From JAZKID01 sp965247525 (GTDB lineage Bacteria > Pseudomonadota > Alphaproteobacteria > Rhizobiales > UBA4765), in NCBI GenBank assembly GCA_965247525.1, contig OZ252015.1, positions 1,302,001 to 1,366,000 on the forward strand: a DNA stretch of 64,000 bases, written 5' to 3'. The notes under the pieces are model-generated. The model was not told the origin of the DNA. It searched no databases and worked only from the letters and a program-made list of their open reading frames with translations. Each line of letters starts with the position of its first letter. Position 1 is the first letter of the stretch. Of the stretch, positions 1 through 8,716 are shown in pieces. A program made the position numbers and the translations under genes.

Positions 1-657
1 GACAGGCTTCAGGCTTTGCCGCTTGATGATGACGGCAAACCCAAAGCCTCGCCGCTGCGCACCTGTATCGCCACACGCTGCGCCAAACCTGTCACCGAGA
101 TGATCCGCTTCGTTCAGGGGCCGGACAAATCGCCGGTTCCCGACCTGAAAGCCAATCTGCCGGGCAGGGGTGTCTGGGTCAGCGCCACCTATGCCGACAT
201 TGAAAAAGCGGCGCTTGGTAGGGCCTTTTCTCATGGTTTTAAAGGCGAAAGCCGGCCCGCTCCCGATCTGGCGGCGCGTGTCTATGGCCTTTTGCACCAG
301 CGCGCACTGGCCACTTTGTCGTTGGCGCACAAAGCCGGCGAGGTGACGTTTGGGATGATGAAAGTCGATAAGGCGATCGAGCGCGGCGTCTTGGCTTTGG
401 TGCACGCTTCAGATGCCGGACATGATGGGGTTGAAAAACTCACCCGCAAGTTTCATTTTAAAGAAGGCAGGGACGCGCCGGTTTTCACTATTTTCGCAGG
501 CGAAGAGTTAGACATGGCCTTTGGCCGGTCAAATGTGATACATGCAGCCTTGATATCGGGACGTAGCGCGGAAAACAGCCTGTTTTGGCTGCGCCGCGCC
601 ATTGCCTATGGGAATAAAGTCAGCGTCGATGAGCAGGAACGAACAGCGAATGAGTGA
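1..657 (+). CDS. YlxR (DUF448) - L7Ae-like RNA-binding protein, 5' end possibly outside window
   Basis: The reading frame is open to the window edge; the first possible start inside is TTG at 16, so the N-terminus may be cut. An N-terminal YlxR domain (TCIATRCAKP, LIRFV-like segment, LPGRGVWVSA) is followed from about residue 95 by an L7Ae/ribosomal L7-like fold. This fusion is the usual alphaproteobacterial form of YlxR, encoded between nusA and infB. It probably binds RNA during transcription or ribosome assembly; the precise role is not settled. The stop overlaps the infB start by 8 nt, so translation is probably coupled. Confidence 0.88.
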   Translation, partial: DRLQALPLDDDGKPKASPLRTCIATRCAKPVTEMIRFVQGPDKSPVPDLKANLPGRGVWVSATYADIEKAALGRAFSHGFKGESRPAPDLAARVYGLLHQRALATLSLAHKAGEVTFGMMKVDKAIERGVLALVHASDAGHDGVEKLTRKFHFKEGRDAPVFTIFAGEELDMAFGRSNVIHAALISGRSAENSLFWLRRAIAYGNKVSVDEQERTANE

Positions 658-3334
658 AACGAAAACGCCCGCGGGCGCGGCACCGGGTGATAATGACAAG
701 GCAACAGCGCCAAGCGGCGCCGCGTCTGGCGGACCTGCGACCAAAACGCTGTCGCTGAAGCGCCCCGCCGGGGAGGCCAATGTTGTGCGCCAGAGCTTTA
801 GCCAGGGCCGTTCCAAGCAGGTGCTTGTCGAGGTCCAGAAAAAGCGCCGCTTTGGTGCGGATGGCAAGCCTTTGCCGTCAACGCCCGCGCCTGCTGCTGC
901 AGCAACGCCTGCGCAAGCCGCGCCTGCCGCATCGCAGGCAGCGCCTCTAAGCCTTTCTTCTACGGCCACGCAAAACCGCCCGATTACGCCACTTAAAACC
1001 CGTTCCGGCCCACGCGCCGGTATGGCGCTGCGTGAGTTGTCGGCGGATGAAAAGCAGGACCGCGTCCGGATTTTAGCCGATGCGCGCACCCGCGATGTTG
1101 AAGAGCGCCGCCGCGCTGAAGAAGAGGCCGTACGCCGCGCGCAGATGGAAGAACAGCTGCGACGCGACAAAGACGCAGCGGAAGCGCGCCGTTCGACGGA
1201 AGATGAGCGCAACAAGCAAAATGACGACAGCAAGCGCCGCACTGAAGAAGATGCCAAGCGCCGCGCGCCCGGCAATGATGCGGCGCCCTCGCGCAGTGCC
1301 TCGCCGGTTGCAGGGCGTGGTGGGCCGATTGCCCGCGAAGATGATGATGGTCCACGCCGTTTCGGCTCCAGTGCGGTCAAGCGCACGGTGCGGCCAGCGC
1401 CAGCGCAAGCGCCAAAACCGGCCCGCGATGCTGACCGCCGCATGGGCCGCCTGACAGTTTCCAAAGCCACCAGCGAAGAAGAAGAACGCAACCGTTCCGT
1501 TGCCTCGTTTCGCCGCCGCAATGAGCGCGTCAAGCGCCGTGCAATGGGCGATGAGCCACGCGAGAAAATTTCGCGCGAAGTGCAATTGCCTGAAACAATC
1601 TCAATTCAGGAACTGGCCAACCGCATGTCGGAGCGCGGCGTTGACGTGATCCGCCTGTTGATGAAAAGCGGCGCGATGCACAAGATCACCGATGTGATCG
1701 ATGCTGATACCGCGCAGCTTGCGGCCGAGGAAATGGGCCACACGGTGCGCCGTGTTGCCGCGTCCGACGTTGAAGAAGGCCTGTTTGAAACAGCGGCCGA
1801 TCCGGTTGAAACACAAAAACCGCGCCCGCCTGTCGTCACCATTATGGGCCATGTCGATCACGGCAAAACGTCACTGCTCGATGCGCTGCGCACCACCAAT
1901 GTGGTCTCCGGCGAAGCGGGCGGCATTACCCAGCATATCGGCGCCTACCAGATTGAAAACAGCCGCGGCGCGAAGATCACGTTCATCGACACACCAGGTC
2001 ACGCGGCCTTTACGGCCATGCGTGCGCGCGGCGCGAAAGTGACCGACATCGTCATTCTTGTCGTCGCTGCTGATGACGGCGTGATGCCGCAGACAATCGA
2101 AGCGATTAGCCACGCCAAGGAAGCGGGCGTGCCGATGATTGTTGCCGTCAACAAGATCGACAAGCCCGAAGCCGACCCGATGAAGGTCAAGGCCGAGCTG
2201 CTGCAATATGACGTGCAGGTCGAAACCATGGGCGGTGAAACGCTTGAGGTGGACGTTTCTGCCAAACAGCGCACCAATCTTGATAAATTGCTGGAAGGCA
2301 TCCAGCTGCAGTCCGAACTGCTTGACCTGAAAGCCAATCCTGATCGTGCAGCGGAAGGTTTCGTCATTGAAGCCAAGCTTGATCGCGGTCGCGGCCCTGT
2401 GGCCACATGTATTATTCAGCGCGGCACGCTGAAAGTCGGCGACATCGTTGTCGCAGGCGCGTCATGGGGGCGTGTCCGTGCGCTGCTCGACGATCTTGGC
2501 GGCACGATCAAAGAAGCGCCGCCCTCAATGCCGGTTGAAATTTTGGGCTTTAACAGCGCGCCGGAAGCGGGCGACCGTATGGCCGTCGTTGAAAATGAAG
2601 CGCGCGCCCGTGAGATCGCAGACTACCGCGAACGCATGAAGCGCGAGCGTTCACATGCGCGTCTGTCGGGCGCAAAAACATCGCTGGCCGACATGATGTC
2701 GCAGATCAAGACAGACGGCAAAAAGGAATTGCCGATTGTCATCAAAGGCGACGTGCAGGGTTCGGTGGAAGCCATTGCAGGCTCGCTCGAAAAACTTGGC
2801 ACAGAAGAAGTTGCCGTACGCGTTCTGCATTCAGGCGCGGGCGGCATCACGGAAAGCGACGTCACGCTCGCCAACGCCTCGAAAGCGGTTCTCATAGGCT
2901 TCAATGTGCGTGCAAGCCGCGAAGCGCGCGAGCTTGCAGAGCGTGAAGGCCTTGAGATCCGTTACTACAACATCATCTACAACCTCGTTGACGATGTGAA
3001 GGCGGCGATGAGCGGCCTGTTGTCGCCAGAATATCGCGAAGACATGCTGGGCAATGCGCTTGTTCAAGAGGTGTTTAACATTACCAAGCTTGGCAATGTC
3101 GCGGGCTGCCGCATCACGGATGGCAAGGTCGAGCGCGGGGCAGGCGTGCGCCTTATCCGCGACAGCGTTGTCATTCACGAGGGCAAGCTGTCCACCCTGC
3201 GCCGCTTCAAGGACGATGTGAAAGAAGCACAGGTCGGGCAGGAATGCGGTATGTCGTTTGAAAATTACAACGACATCAAGGTTGGCGACATCATCGAATG
3301 TTACCGCGTCACGGAAGTGAAGCGGACGCTTTAG
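650..3334 (+). CDS. infB: Translation initiation factor IF-2
   Basis: GTPase that places fMet-tRNA on the 30S subunit and promotes 50S joining. From the ATG at 650 the product is 894 residues. Residues about 1-300 are a charged, Ala/Arg/Glu-rich disordered region. An IF2_N domain follows (about 305-370). The G domain has G1 GHVDHGKT near residue 399, DTPGH, and NKID near 500; beta-barrel and C-terminal IF2 domains finish it. Longer upstream starts (TTG 602, ATG 629) exist, but 650 gives the expected MSETK-type N-terminus and coupling to the ylxR stop. Second gene of the ylxR-infB-rbfA-truB-rpsO-pnp run. Confidence 0.97.
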   Translation: MSETKTPAGAAPGDNDKATAPSGAASGGPATKTLSLKRPAGEANVVRQSFSQGRSKQVLVEVQKKRRFGADGKPLPSTPAPAAAATPAQAAPAASQAAPLSLSSTATQNRPITPLKTRSGPRAGMALRELSADEKQDRVRILADARTRDVEERRRAEEEAVRRAQMEEQLRRDKDAAEARRSTEDERNKQNDDSKRRTEEDAKRRAPGNDAAPSRSASPVAGRGGPIAREDDDGPRRFGSSAVKRTVRPAPAQAPKPARDADRRMGRLTVSKATSEEEERNRSVASFRRRNERVKRRAMGDEPREKISREVQLPETISIQELANRMSERGVDVIRLLMKSGAMHKITDVIDADTAQLAAEEMGHTVRRVAASDVEEGLFETAADPVETQKPRPPVVTIMGHVDHGKTSLLDALRTTNVVSGEAGGITQHIGAYQIENSRGAKITFIDTPGHAAFTAMRARGAKVTDIVILVVAADDGVMPQTIEAISHAKEAGVPMIVAVNKIDKPEADPMKVKAELLQYDVQVETMGGETLEVDVSAKQRTNLDKLLEGIQLQSELLDLKANPDRAAEGFVIEAKLDRGRGPVATCIIQRGTLKVGDIVVAGASWGRVRALLDDLGGTIKEAPPSMPVEILGFNSAPEAGDRMAVVENEARAREIADYRERMKRERSHARLSGAKTSLADMMSQIKTDGKKELPIVIKGDVQGSVEAIAGSLEKLGTEEVAVRVLHSGAGGITESDVTLANASKAVLIGFNVRASREARELAEREGLEIRYYNIIYNLVDDVKAAMSGLLSPEYREDMLGNALVQEVFNITKLGNVAGCRITDGKVERGAGVRLIRDSVVIHEGKLSTLRRFKDDVKEAQVGQECGMSFENYNDIKVGDIIECYRVTEVKRTL

Positions 3335-3346
3335 CCGGATACGCCA

Positions 3347-3724
3347 ATGGTCGCTTCCCCCTCACAGCGCCAGCTTCGTGCTGGCGAACTTGTTCGCCAT
3401 GCTCTTGGCGACATGCTGACGCGCGACGAAGTGCTGGACCCTGACTATGACATGCGCATGATTACCGTGCCTGAGGTGCGGATGTCGCCGGACCTTAAAA
3501 ACGCAACGGCTTACATCATGCCGCTGGGAGGGCAGGAGCTGAAACTGGCTGTCGAAGCGTGCAAGCGCAACGCCAAATTCATGCGCGGCATTCTGGCCAA
3601 AAAGGTCACGATGAAATTCGTGCCCAACCTGTTTTTCCGTGTTGATGACAGCTTTGAGCGCGGCGCAAAGATCGACAAGCTGCTTGGAATTGCCCCTGTC
3701 GTTTCGGCCGACGACGACGCCTGA
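3347..3724 (+). CDS. rbfA: 30S ribosome-binding factor RbfA
   Basis: Ribosome maturation factor that binds the immature 30S subunit near helix 1 of 16S rRNA and is needed for growth in the cold. The 125-residue product has the KH-like RbfA fold with typical segments: a QRQLRAGELVRHAL N-terminus, VRMSPDLKNATAYI, and a C-terminal LFFRVDDSFERG stretch. It starts 12 nt after infB and its TGA touches the truB ATG, as is common for this operon. Confidence 0.96.
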   Translation: MVASPSQRQLRAGELVRHALGDMLTRDEVLDPDYDMRMITVPEVRMSPDLKNATAYIMPLGGQELKLAVEACKRNAKFMRGILAKKVTMKFVPNLFFRVDDSFERGAKIDKLLGIAPVVSADDDA

Positions 3725-4714
3725 ATGTCCCAGCAAAAACGCAAAAAATATAATATTTCCGGCTGGCTGGTTCTCGATAAACCACAAGGCATGACCTCGA
3801 CGCAGGCCGTCGGTCTGGTCAAACGCCTGCTCAGCCCTGAAAAGGTCGGCCATGCCGGCACGCTCGATCCACTGGCCACGGGGCTCCTTCCCATCGCTTT
3901 AGGCGAGGCGACAAAGACAGTGTCCTTTGCCATGGATGGCTCAAAAACTTACGTGTTTACAGTGCGTTGGGGTGTTGAAACCGATACGGACGATGCGGAG
4001 GGCAAGCCCGTCAACACATCCGCGCACCGCCCGCAGATTGCCGAGATTGAAAAACTTCTTCCGCGTTTTCATGGCCGTGTCATGCAGATGCCGCCCCAGT
4101 TTTCGGCGCTGAAAATTGACGGCGCGCGCGCTTACGATCTGGCCCGTGACGGCCAGCACGCGGCCATCAATGCCCGCGAAATTGTCATTGAACGCCTCGC
4201 CATTCAAAATGCCGACGATCCGGATGAGACCGTTTTTGTCTGCGATTGTGGCAAAGGCACCTATGTGCGGGCGATTGCCCGCGATCTTGGCCGGCTTTTG
4301 GGCTGTTATGGCCATATTGTGCAGCTACGTCGCACGCGGGTCGGGCCATTCGGCATTGAAGATGCGATTACAGCCAATGATCTGAAAGCCACTTACGAAG
4401 AGGCCAAACCGCAGCCGCAAGAGAATGCTGGCAAGAACCTGCCAGATAGGTTAGAACCGTCCTGTCTTTTCCCCGTCGCGACAGTCCTGGACGACATCCC
4501 GGCCCTTGCCGTGACGCAAAAAGACGCAGACCGGCTTCGCCATGGCCAAGCCGTTCTGATCAGAGGACAAAACGCACCGCTTTTCCAAGGTGTTGCTTAT
4601 GCCTCTTGTGCCGGAAGGCTGCTTGCTCTCGGAGAAATCTCTGAAGGTTCGTTCCTGCCGACGCGCGTTTTCAATCTTGAAGGTGCAGCAGCTGCCGTGC
4701 CTTCGCAACATTAG
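3725..4714 (+). CDS. truB: tRNA pseudouridine-55 synthase
   Basis: Makes pseudouridine 55 in the T-loop of tRNAs. Residues 44-52 (HAGTLDPLA) hold the catalytic Asp48 of the TruB family; the LDKP and MTSTQAV segments upstream and GTYVRAIARDLG downstream also fit. At 329 residues it is of normal length. The start codon directly follows the rbfA stop, so the two are probably translationally coupled. Confidence 0.96.
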   Translation: MSQQKRKKYNISGWLVLDKPQGMTSTQAVGLVKRLLSPEKVGHAGTLDPLATGLLPIALGEATKTVSFAMDGSKTYVFTVRWGVETDTDDAEGKPVNTSAHRPQIAEIEKLLPRFHGRVMQMPPQFSALKIDGARAYDLARDGQHAAINAREIVIERLAIQNADDPDETVFVCDCGKGTYVRAIARDLGRLLGCYGHIVQLRRTRVGPFGIEDAITANDLKATYEEAKPQPQENAGKNLPDRLEPSCLFPVATVLDDIPALAVTQKDADRLRHGQAVLIRGQNAPLFQGVAYASCAGRLLALGEISEGSFLPTRVFNLEGAAAAVPSQH

Positions 4715-4725
4715 GAGTTAACACG

Positions 4726-4995
4726 ATGTCGATTACACCAGAGCGCAAGCTCGAAGTCGTGAAAGAGTATGCGACAAGCAAAACAGATACCGGTTCACCG
4801 GAAGTGCAGGTCGCGATTTTGACCACACGCATTACCAATCTGACAGAACATTTCAAAACCCACAGCAAGGACAACCATTCGCGCCGTGGCCTTTTGAAAA
4901 TGGTGTCACAGCGCCGCTCGCTTCTTGACTATGTCAAAAGCAAAAATGAGCAGCGCTACAAAGCGCTGATCGAGCGTCTTGGCATCCGCCGCTAA
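4726..4995 (+). CDS. rpsO: 30S ribosomal protein S15
   Basis: 89 residues, the standard S15 length, with the conserved TGSPEVQVAILT, HFKTHSKDNHSRRGL and QRRSLLDYVK segments that contact 16S rRNA helices 20-22. The ribosome binding site is a clear AGGAG 8 nt before the ATG. It lies between truB and pnp, the classical order. S15 autoregulation through a leader pseudoknot is known in other bacteria; only 11 nt separate rpsO from truB, so no long dedicated leader is visible here. Confidence 0.97.
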   Translation: MSITPERKLEVVKEYATSKTDTGSPEVQVAILTTRITNLTEHFKTHSKDNHSRRGLLKMVSQRRSLLDYVKSKNEQRYKALIERLGIRR

Positions 4996-5069
4996 TTTAA
5001 ATTTTTCTTCTGCCGAAAGGTAAGGAAAACTAAAAACGGGGTTCATTTCAAACTGATCCCCATTCTAAC

Positions 5070-5150
5070 TCTCCCTTTTCAAAGGGAGGGACGTATTGGG
5101 AACAGGATTGTCGGCCACTTTATAAAAAGAGTGGCTCATTATCTTGTTCC
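5070..5150 (+). promoter_or_regulatory. pnp leader: two hairpins, the second a 23-bp RNase III-like stem
   Basis: In the 202-nt rpsO-pnp gap there is a short hairpin (CTCCCTTT/AAAGGGAG, about 5071-5088). After it comes a long one whose arms are 5099-5121 and 5128-5150 with a 6-nt loop. I count 21 of 23 positions paired, including a few G-U pairs. It ends 47 nt before the pnp ATG. In E. coli, pnp is autoregulated by RNase III cleavage of a long leader stem followed by PNPase action. The similar position suggests the same control here, which is inference. Confidence 0.65.
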
Positions 5151-5197
5151 TCCATGAAACAGGCGCGGGCCACGCGTCAGAAAAAGGAAGAAGAAAT

Positions 5198-7345
5198 ATG
5201 TTTACCGTTCACCGTGAAGAAATCGAATGGGCAGGCCGCAAGCTTGTTTTAGAGACTGGCAAAATTGCCCGTCAGGCCGATGCGGCCGTGCTCGCCTCTT
5301 ATGGCGACACAACAGTGCTCGCAACTGTTGTCTCTGCAAAATCACCAAAGCCAGGAATTGATTTTTTCCCGCTCACCGTCAATTACCAAGAAAAGTTTTA
5401 CGCCGCGGGCCGTTTTCCAGGTGGCTATTTCAAACGCGAGTCGCGCCCTTCGGAGCGTGAAACGCTGACATCGCGCCTGATCGATCGCCCGATTCGCCCG
5501 CTTTTCGTTGAAGGCTACCGCAATGAAACGCAGGTCGTCATCACCGTCTTGTCGCATGACATGGAAAACGATCCCGACATGCTGGGCATGGTTGCAGCCT
5601 CCGCTGCGCTGACATTGTCCGGTGTGCCGTTCATGGGTCCGGTTGGCGCAAGCCGCGTCTGCATCATTGACAATGAAATGGTGCTCAACCCGACCATCGA
5701 CCGTTACAAAGACATCACGCTTGATCTCGTCGTTGCCGGCACATCCGACGCCGTGCTGATGGTTGAATCCGAAGCCAAGGAATTGACAGAAGACGTCATG
5801 CTGGCGGCCGTTATGTTCGGTCACCGCGCGTTCCAGCCTGTCATCAATGCCATTATCCGCCTTGCCGACAAATGCGCCAAAGAGCCGCGCGAATTCACGC
5901 CGGAAGACAAATCGGCGCTTGAGCAAAAGGTCCTCCAACTGGCCGAAGGCGATATCCGCGAAGCTTATGCTTTGCGCGAAAAGCAGCAGCGTTACGCCAA
6001 GCTTGATGCGTCGAAGAAAAAAGTGCTGAGCACGCTTATTCCCGAAGGCACAGAAAATCCTGACTACACACCGCAGCAAATCGCCGATGTGTTTAAAGGC
6101 CTGCAGGCCAAGGTTGTTCGCTGGGACATTCTCGACAAGGGCACACGTATTGACGGCCGCGATGTCAAAACAGTGCGCCAGATCGTTGCGGAAGTCGGCG
6201 TGCTGCCACGCACCCACGGCTCGGCGCTGTTTACACGCGGCGAAACGCAGGCGCTGGTTGTTGCCACGCTCGGCACCGGCGATGACGAGCAATATATCGA
6301 TGCGCTGGAAGGCGAATACAAACAGACCTTCCTGCTGCATTACAACTTTCCTCCCTACTCAGTCGGCGAAGCCGGACGCATGGGCGCACCGGGCCGCCGT
6401 GAAATCGGCCACGGCAAGCTTGCTTGGCGCGCGATCAACCCAATGCTGCCCTCAGCTGCGGAATTCCCATATGCGATCCGCGCCGTGTCGGAAATCACCG
6501 AATCCAACGGCTCGTCATCAATGGCAACCGTTTGCGGTACATCACTCGCATTGATGGATGCAGGCGTGCCGTTGAAGCGCCCTGTTGCCGGTATTGCGAT
6601 GGGTCTTATTTTGGAAGACAAGCGCTTTGCCGTTCTCTCCGATATTCTCGGCGACGAAGATGCGCTTGGCGACATGGATTTCAAAGTCGCAGGCACAGAA
6701 CGCGGTATTACATCGCTGCAAATGGACATCAAGATCGCAGGCATTACCGAAGAGATCATGAAAGTGGCTCTCGATCAGGCGAAAGATGGCCGTCTTCACA
6801 TCCTTGGTGAAATGGCAAAAGCGCTGACAACGGCGCGTGATGAGCTTGGCGAACATGCCCCGCGCATCGAAGTCATCCAGATCCCGACCGACAAAATCCG
6901 TGAAGTCATCGGTACCGGCGGAAAAGTCATCCGCGAGATCGTTGAAAAGACCGGCGCAAAGATCGACATTTCCGATGACGGTACTGTCAAAGTGGCATCG
7001 TCAAATGGCGAGCAGATCCGCGCGGCCCTGAACTGGATCAAGTCAATCGCATCCGAGCCTGAGATCAACACAATCTACAAAGGCAAGGTTGTGAAGGTCA
7101 TGGAATTTGGCGCGTTCGTCAATTTCTTTGGCGCGAAAGACGGCCTCGTCCACATCTCACAGCTGGCACCGCGCAAGGTTGCCAAGACATCGGATGTGGT
7201 CAGTGAAGGTCAGGAAGTTTACGTTAAATTCCTGGGCATGGATGATCGCGGCAAGGTGCGCCTGTCGATGAAAGTCGTTGATCAGGAAACCGGCAAAGAC
7301 ATGGAAGCTGGCAATGATGACGAGCAACAGGCCGCCAGCGCGTAA
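5198..7345 (+). CDS. pnp: Polyribonucleotide nucleotidyltransferase (PNPase)
   Basis: Phosphorolytic 3'-5' exoribonuclease of the degradosome. From ATG 5198 (AGGAAGAAG just upstream) the product is 715 residues, a normal length; an upstream in-frame start at 5144 would lie in the leader stem and is unlikely. It has two RNase PH domains (FFPLTVNYQEKFYAAGRFPG in the first; GRDVKTVRQI, PRTHGSALFTRGETQ in the second), a KH domain with GTGG near residue 569, and a C-terminal S1 domain (GKVVKVMEFGAFVNF). Last gene of the operon, followed by a strong terminator. Confidence 0.97.
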   Translation: MFTVHREEIEWAGRKLVLETGKIARQADAAVLASYGDTTVLATVVSAKSPKPGIDFFPLTVNYQEKFYAAGRFPGGYFKRESRPSERETLTSRLIDRPIRPLFVEGYRNETQVVITVLSHDMENDPDMLGMVAASAALTLSGVPFMGPVGASRVCIIDNEMVLNPTIDRYKDITLDLVVAGTSDAVLMVESEAKELTEDVMLAAVMFGHRAFQPVINAIIRLADKCAKEPREFTPEDKSALEQKVLQLAEGDIREAYALREKQQRYAKLDASKKKVLSTLIPEGTENPDYTPQQIADVFKGLQAKVVRWDILDKGTRIDGRDVKTVRQIVAEVGVLPRTHGSALFTRGETQALVVATLGTGDDEQYIDALEGEYKQTFLLHYNFPPYSVGEAGRMGAPGRREIGHGKLAWRAINPMLPSAAEFPYAIRAVSEITESNGSSSMATVCGTSLALMDAGVPLKRPVAGIAMGLILEDKRFAVLSDILGDEDALGDMDFKVAGTERGITSLQMDIKIAGITEEIMKVALDQAKDGRLHILGEMAKALTTARDELGEHAPRIEVIQIPTDKIREVIGTGGKVIREIVEKTGAKIDISDDGTVKVASSNGEQIRAALNWIKSIASEPEINTIYKGKVVKVMEFGAFVNFFGAKDGLVHISQLAPRKVAKTSDVVSEGQEVYVKFLGMDDRGKVRLSMKVVDQETGKDMEAGNDDEQQAASA

Positions 7346-7364
7346 TTTCTGCCGAACATACACA

Positions 7365-7398
7365 ATAAAAAACCCGCCAGATCTGGCGGGTTTTTTAT
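7365..7398 (+). terminator. Intrinsic terminator after pnp
   Basis: A near-perfect palindrome AACCCGCCAG/CTGGCGGGTT is flanked by an A-run upstream and TTTTTT downstream. It should stop pnp transcripts. Because it is symmetrical it may also terminate the convergent gene at 7419-7868. Confidence 0.92.
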
Positions 7399-7418
7399 AT
7401 CGTTATTTTTTTAAAAAT

Positions 7419-7868
7419 TTATTTTGCAACGCCCCAGACCAGCGCTTCCGTCTTGGTCATGCCTTTGCCTTTGAACTCCGTTGCAAAACGGTCTGCAAAC
7501 AGATTGCCCGCTTCTTCAAAAGAAAACGTTTTGTCGAGGCCGAATTCATTTTGCAGCTTGTTAATGACGCCTAGGACGCCATCTGGCGACTGAATGTCGT
7601 CATCTTGCCATCCTGCCATTTCGAGCATGTCGTGCAGGTTGCTGAAGGTAAATCTTTCACCGCCGAAACGCTCTTTCAGCGCGCCGGCAATGACCTTGGC
7701 ATTAATAATCTCAATGTCCCCACCGCCCTTGCCAACGGACATGCTGTCGCGGCCAAGGCTTGCAAAATAAGGCACATCGCCTTTTTTGGTTTTAAGAAGA
7801 CCTATAAAAGCGGTTTGTGCCGCGGCGAAACTGTTAAGACGAGTTGTCGAGAGTGGTAATATTGTCAT
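7419..7868 (-). CDS. Hypothetical protein
   Basis: 149 residues, not recognised. It has no signal peptide or membrane segment. The middle is mixed alpha/beta-looking (GGDIEIINAKVIAGAL, FTFSNLHDMLEMAGW) and the C-terminal part is acidic and helical. The reading frame is free of obvious defects and is converging on the pnp terminator, which supports a real monocistronic gene. No function can be assigned. Confidence 0.6.
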   Translation of the reverse strand: MTILPLSTTRLNSFAAAQTAFIGLLKTKKGDVPYFASLGRDSMSVGKGGGDIEIINAKVIAGALKERFGGERFTFSNLHDMLEMAGWQDDDIQSPDGVLGVINKLQNEFGLDKTFSFEEAGNLFADRFATEFKGKGMTKTEALVWGVAK

Positions 7869-8044
7869 CGTTAATGCTGCCCTTTAAAAAAATGAAGCTT
7901 AATGCGCGCAGCAATGCCATGCCTTTATAGGCTTTACAAGCAGGACTGGCCTGTTTGGTGATATCGGAAATCTGAAAAAAAGCTGGCCAGAGCACTGTAT
8001 TTGCGTTATGTGAACCCTTCAATTCATTCAAAAGTGATCTTAAA

Positions 8045-8227
8045 ATGGCTGTTCCTAAACGAAAAACATCTCCCTCCAAGCGCGGCATGCGTCGTGCACA
8101 TGATAGCTTGACTGCCCCGACCTATATTGAGGACAAGGACTCTGGCGAATTGCGCCGCCCGCATCATATCGATTTGAAAAGCGGAAAGTACCGTGGCCGT
8201 CAGGTCACCGAACCGCAAAACGATTAA
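8045..8227 (+). CDS. rpmF: 50S ribosomal protein L32
   Basis: 60 residues beginning MAVPKRKTSPSKRGMRRAHD, the diagnostic L32 N-terminus, with the alphaproteobacterial ending (HHIDLKSGKYRGRQV) in which the zinc-binding cysteines are absent. It stands alone here rather than beside plsX, as in many alphaproteobacteria. A terminator follows directly. Confidence 0.96.
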   Translation: MAVPKRKTSPSKRGMRRAHDSLTAPTYIEDKDSGELRRPHHIDLKSGKYRGRQVTEPQND

Positions 8228-8242
8228 TCTGCTTCTTTTTTG

Positions 8243-8270
8243 AAAAAGCCGCTTTTCAGCGGCTTTTCTT
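8243..8270 (+). terminator. Intrinsic terminator after rpmF
   Basis: Nine-base-pair stem AAAGCCGCT/AGCGGCTTT (8245-8253 and 8258-8266) with a TTTC loop, followed by a short T-rich run. It overlaps the last codons of the convergent small gene at 8269-8547. Confidence 0.88.
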
Positions 8271-8547
8271 ATATCTGGCTGGCTGGATTTTTCCGCGCGG
8301 GCGTGCCGTTGGCACAGGCCTGATAGGCGCGAAGGGCGGAAGGTGCATCCAGACGCCGGTTGGTGCGCCATTGCGGATGCTGGTCATAGGTTGCAAGCAG
8401 CTGCGCAATCAGAGGGGCTGCAGCATAGGGCGAGCGGCGCGGCGCGGGATGTTTCTCAGAAGAAAAATCTTCGCCATAGGCAATAATCCCCGTTGATGGT
8501 GGGGCGATGTCCTCAACCTTTGGCATGCTGGAATGGGTCATTTTCAT
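8269..8547 (-). CDS. Small conserved alphaproteobacterial-type hypothetical protein
   Basis: 92 residues. The C-terminal half (PLIAQLLATYDQHPQ, RTNRR, ALRAYQAC) resembles a family of small unnamed proteins I know from alphaproteobacterial genomes, with a disordered Pro/Ser-rich N-terminus. There is no signal peptide. Its function is unknown. It converges on rpmF and its stop lies in the shared terminator. The resemblance is from memory and should be treated as tentative. Confidence 0.55.
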   Translation of the reverse strand: MKMTHSSMPKVEDIAPPSTGIIAYGEDFSSEKHPAPRRSPYAAAPLIAQLLATYDQHPQWRTNRRLDAPSALRAYQACANGTPARKNPASQI

Positions 8548-8593
8548 ATCAATTAATGCGTTAAACTATAAATTAAGGTTTTGTTTACACTAA

Positions 8594-8620
8594 CACAAGG
8601 CTGCAGCCCTTGTTTTTTTC
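8594..8620 (+). terminator. Orphan intrinsic terminator-like hairpin
   Basis: ACAAGG/CCTTGT stem (8595-8600 and 8608-8613) with a CTGCAGC loop, followed by TTTTTTC on the plus strand. No plus-strand gene precedes it, since the gene upstream is on the minus strand. It therefore either ends a short untranslated transcript or acts in the leader of the downstream GGDEF-EAL gene. A 9-nt direct repeat GTTAACGCG follows at 8632-8640 and 8670-8678. Confidence 0.5.
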
Positions 8621-8716
8621 TTATCAATAAAGTTAACGCGTTCAATAATCAGCTTTTAATTCGGCAACTGTTAACGCGCCGTCTGATAATCTGCATTTGA
8701 AAGTATGGCTGCGTAA

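Noticed and set aside
529..1533. 334-codon minus-strand open frame opposite infB
   Set aside because: Arg/Ser-rich mirror of the low-complexity, GC-rich infB N-terminal region; infB is certain, and the frame has no family features.
5342..6340. 332-codon minus-strand open frame opposite pnp
   Set aside because: Antisense to a conserved gene, with no recognisable motifs or ribosome site.
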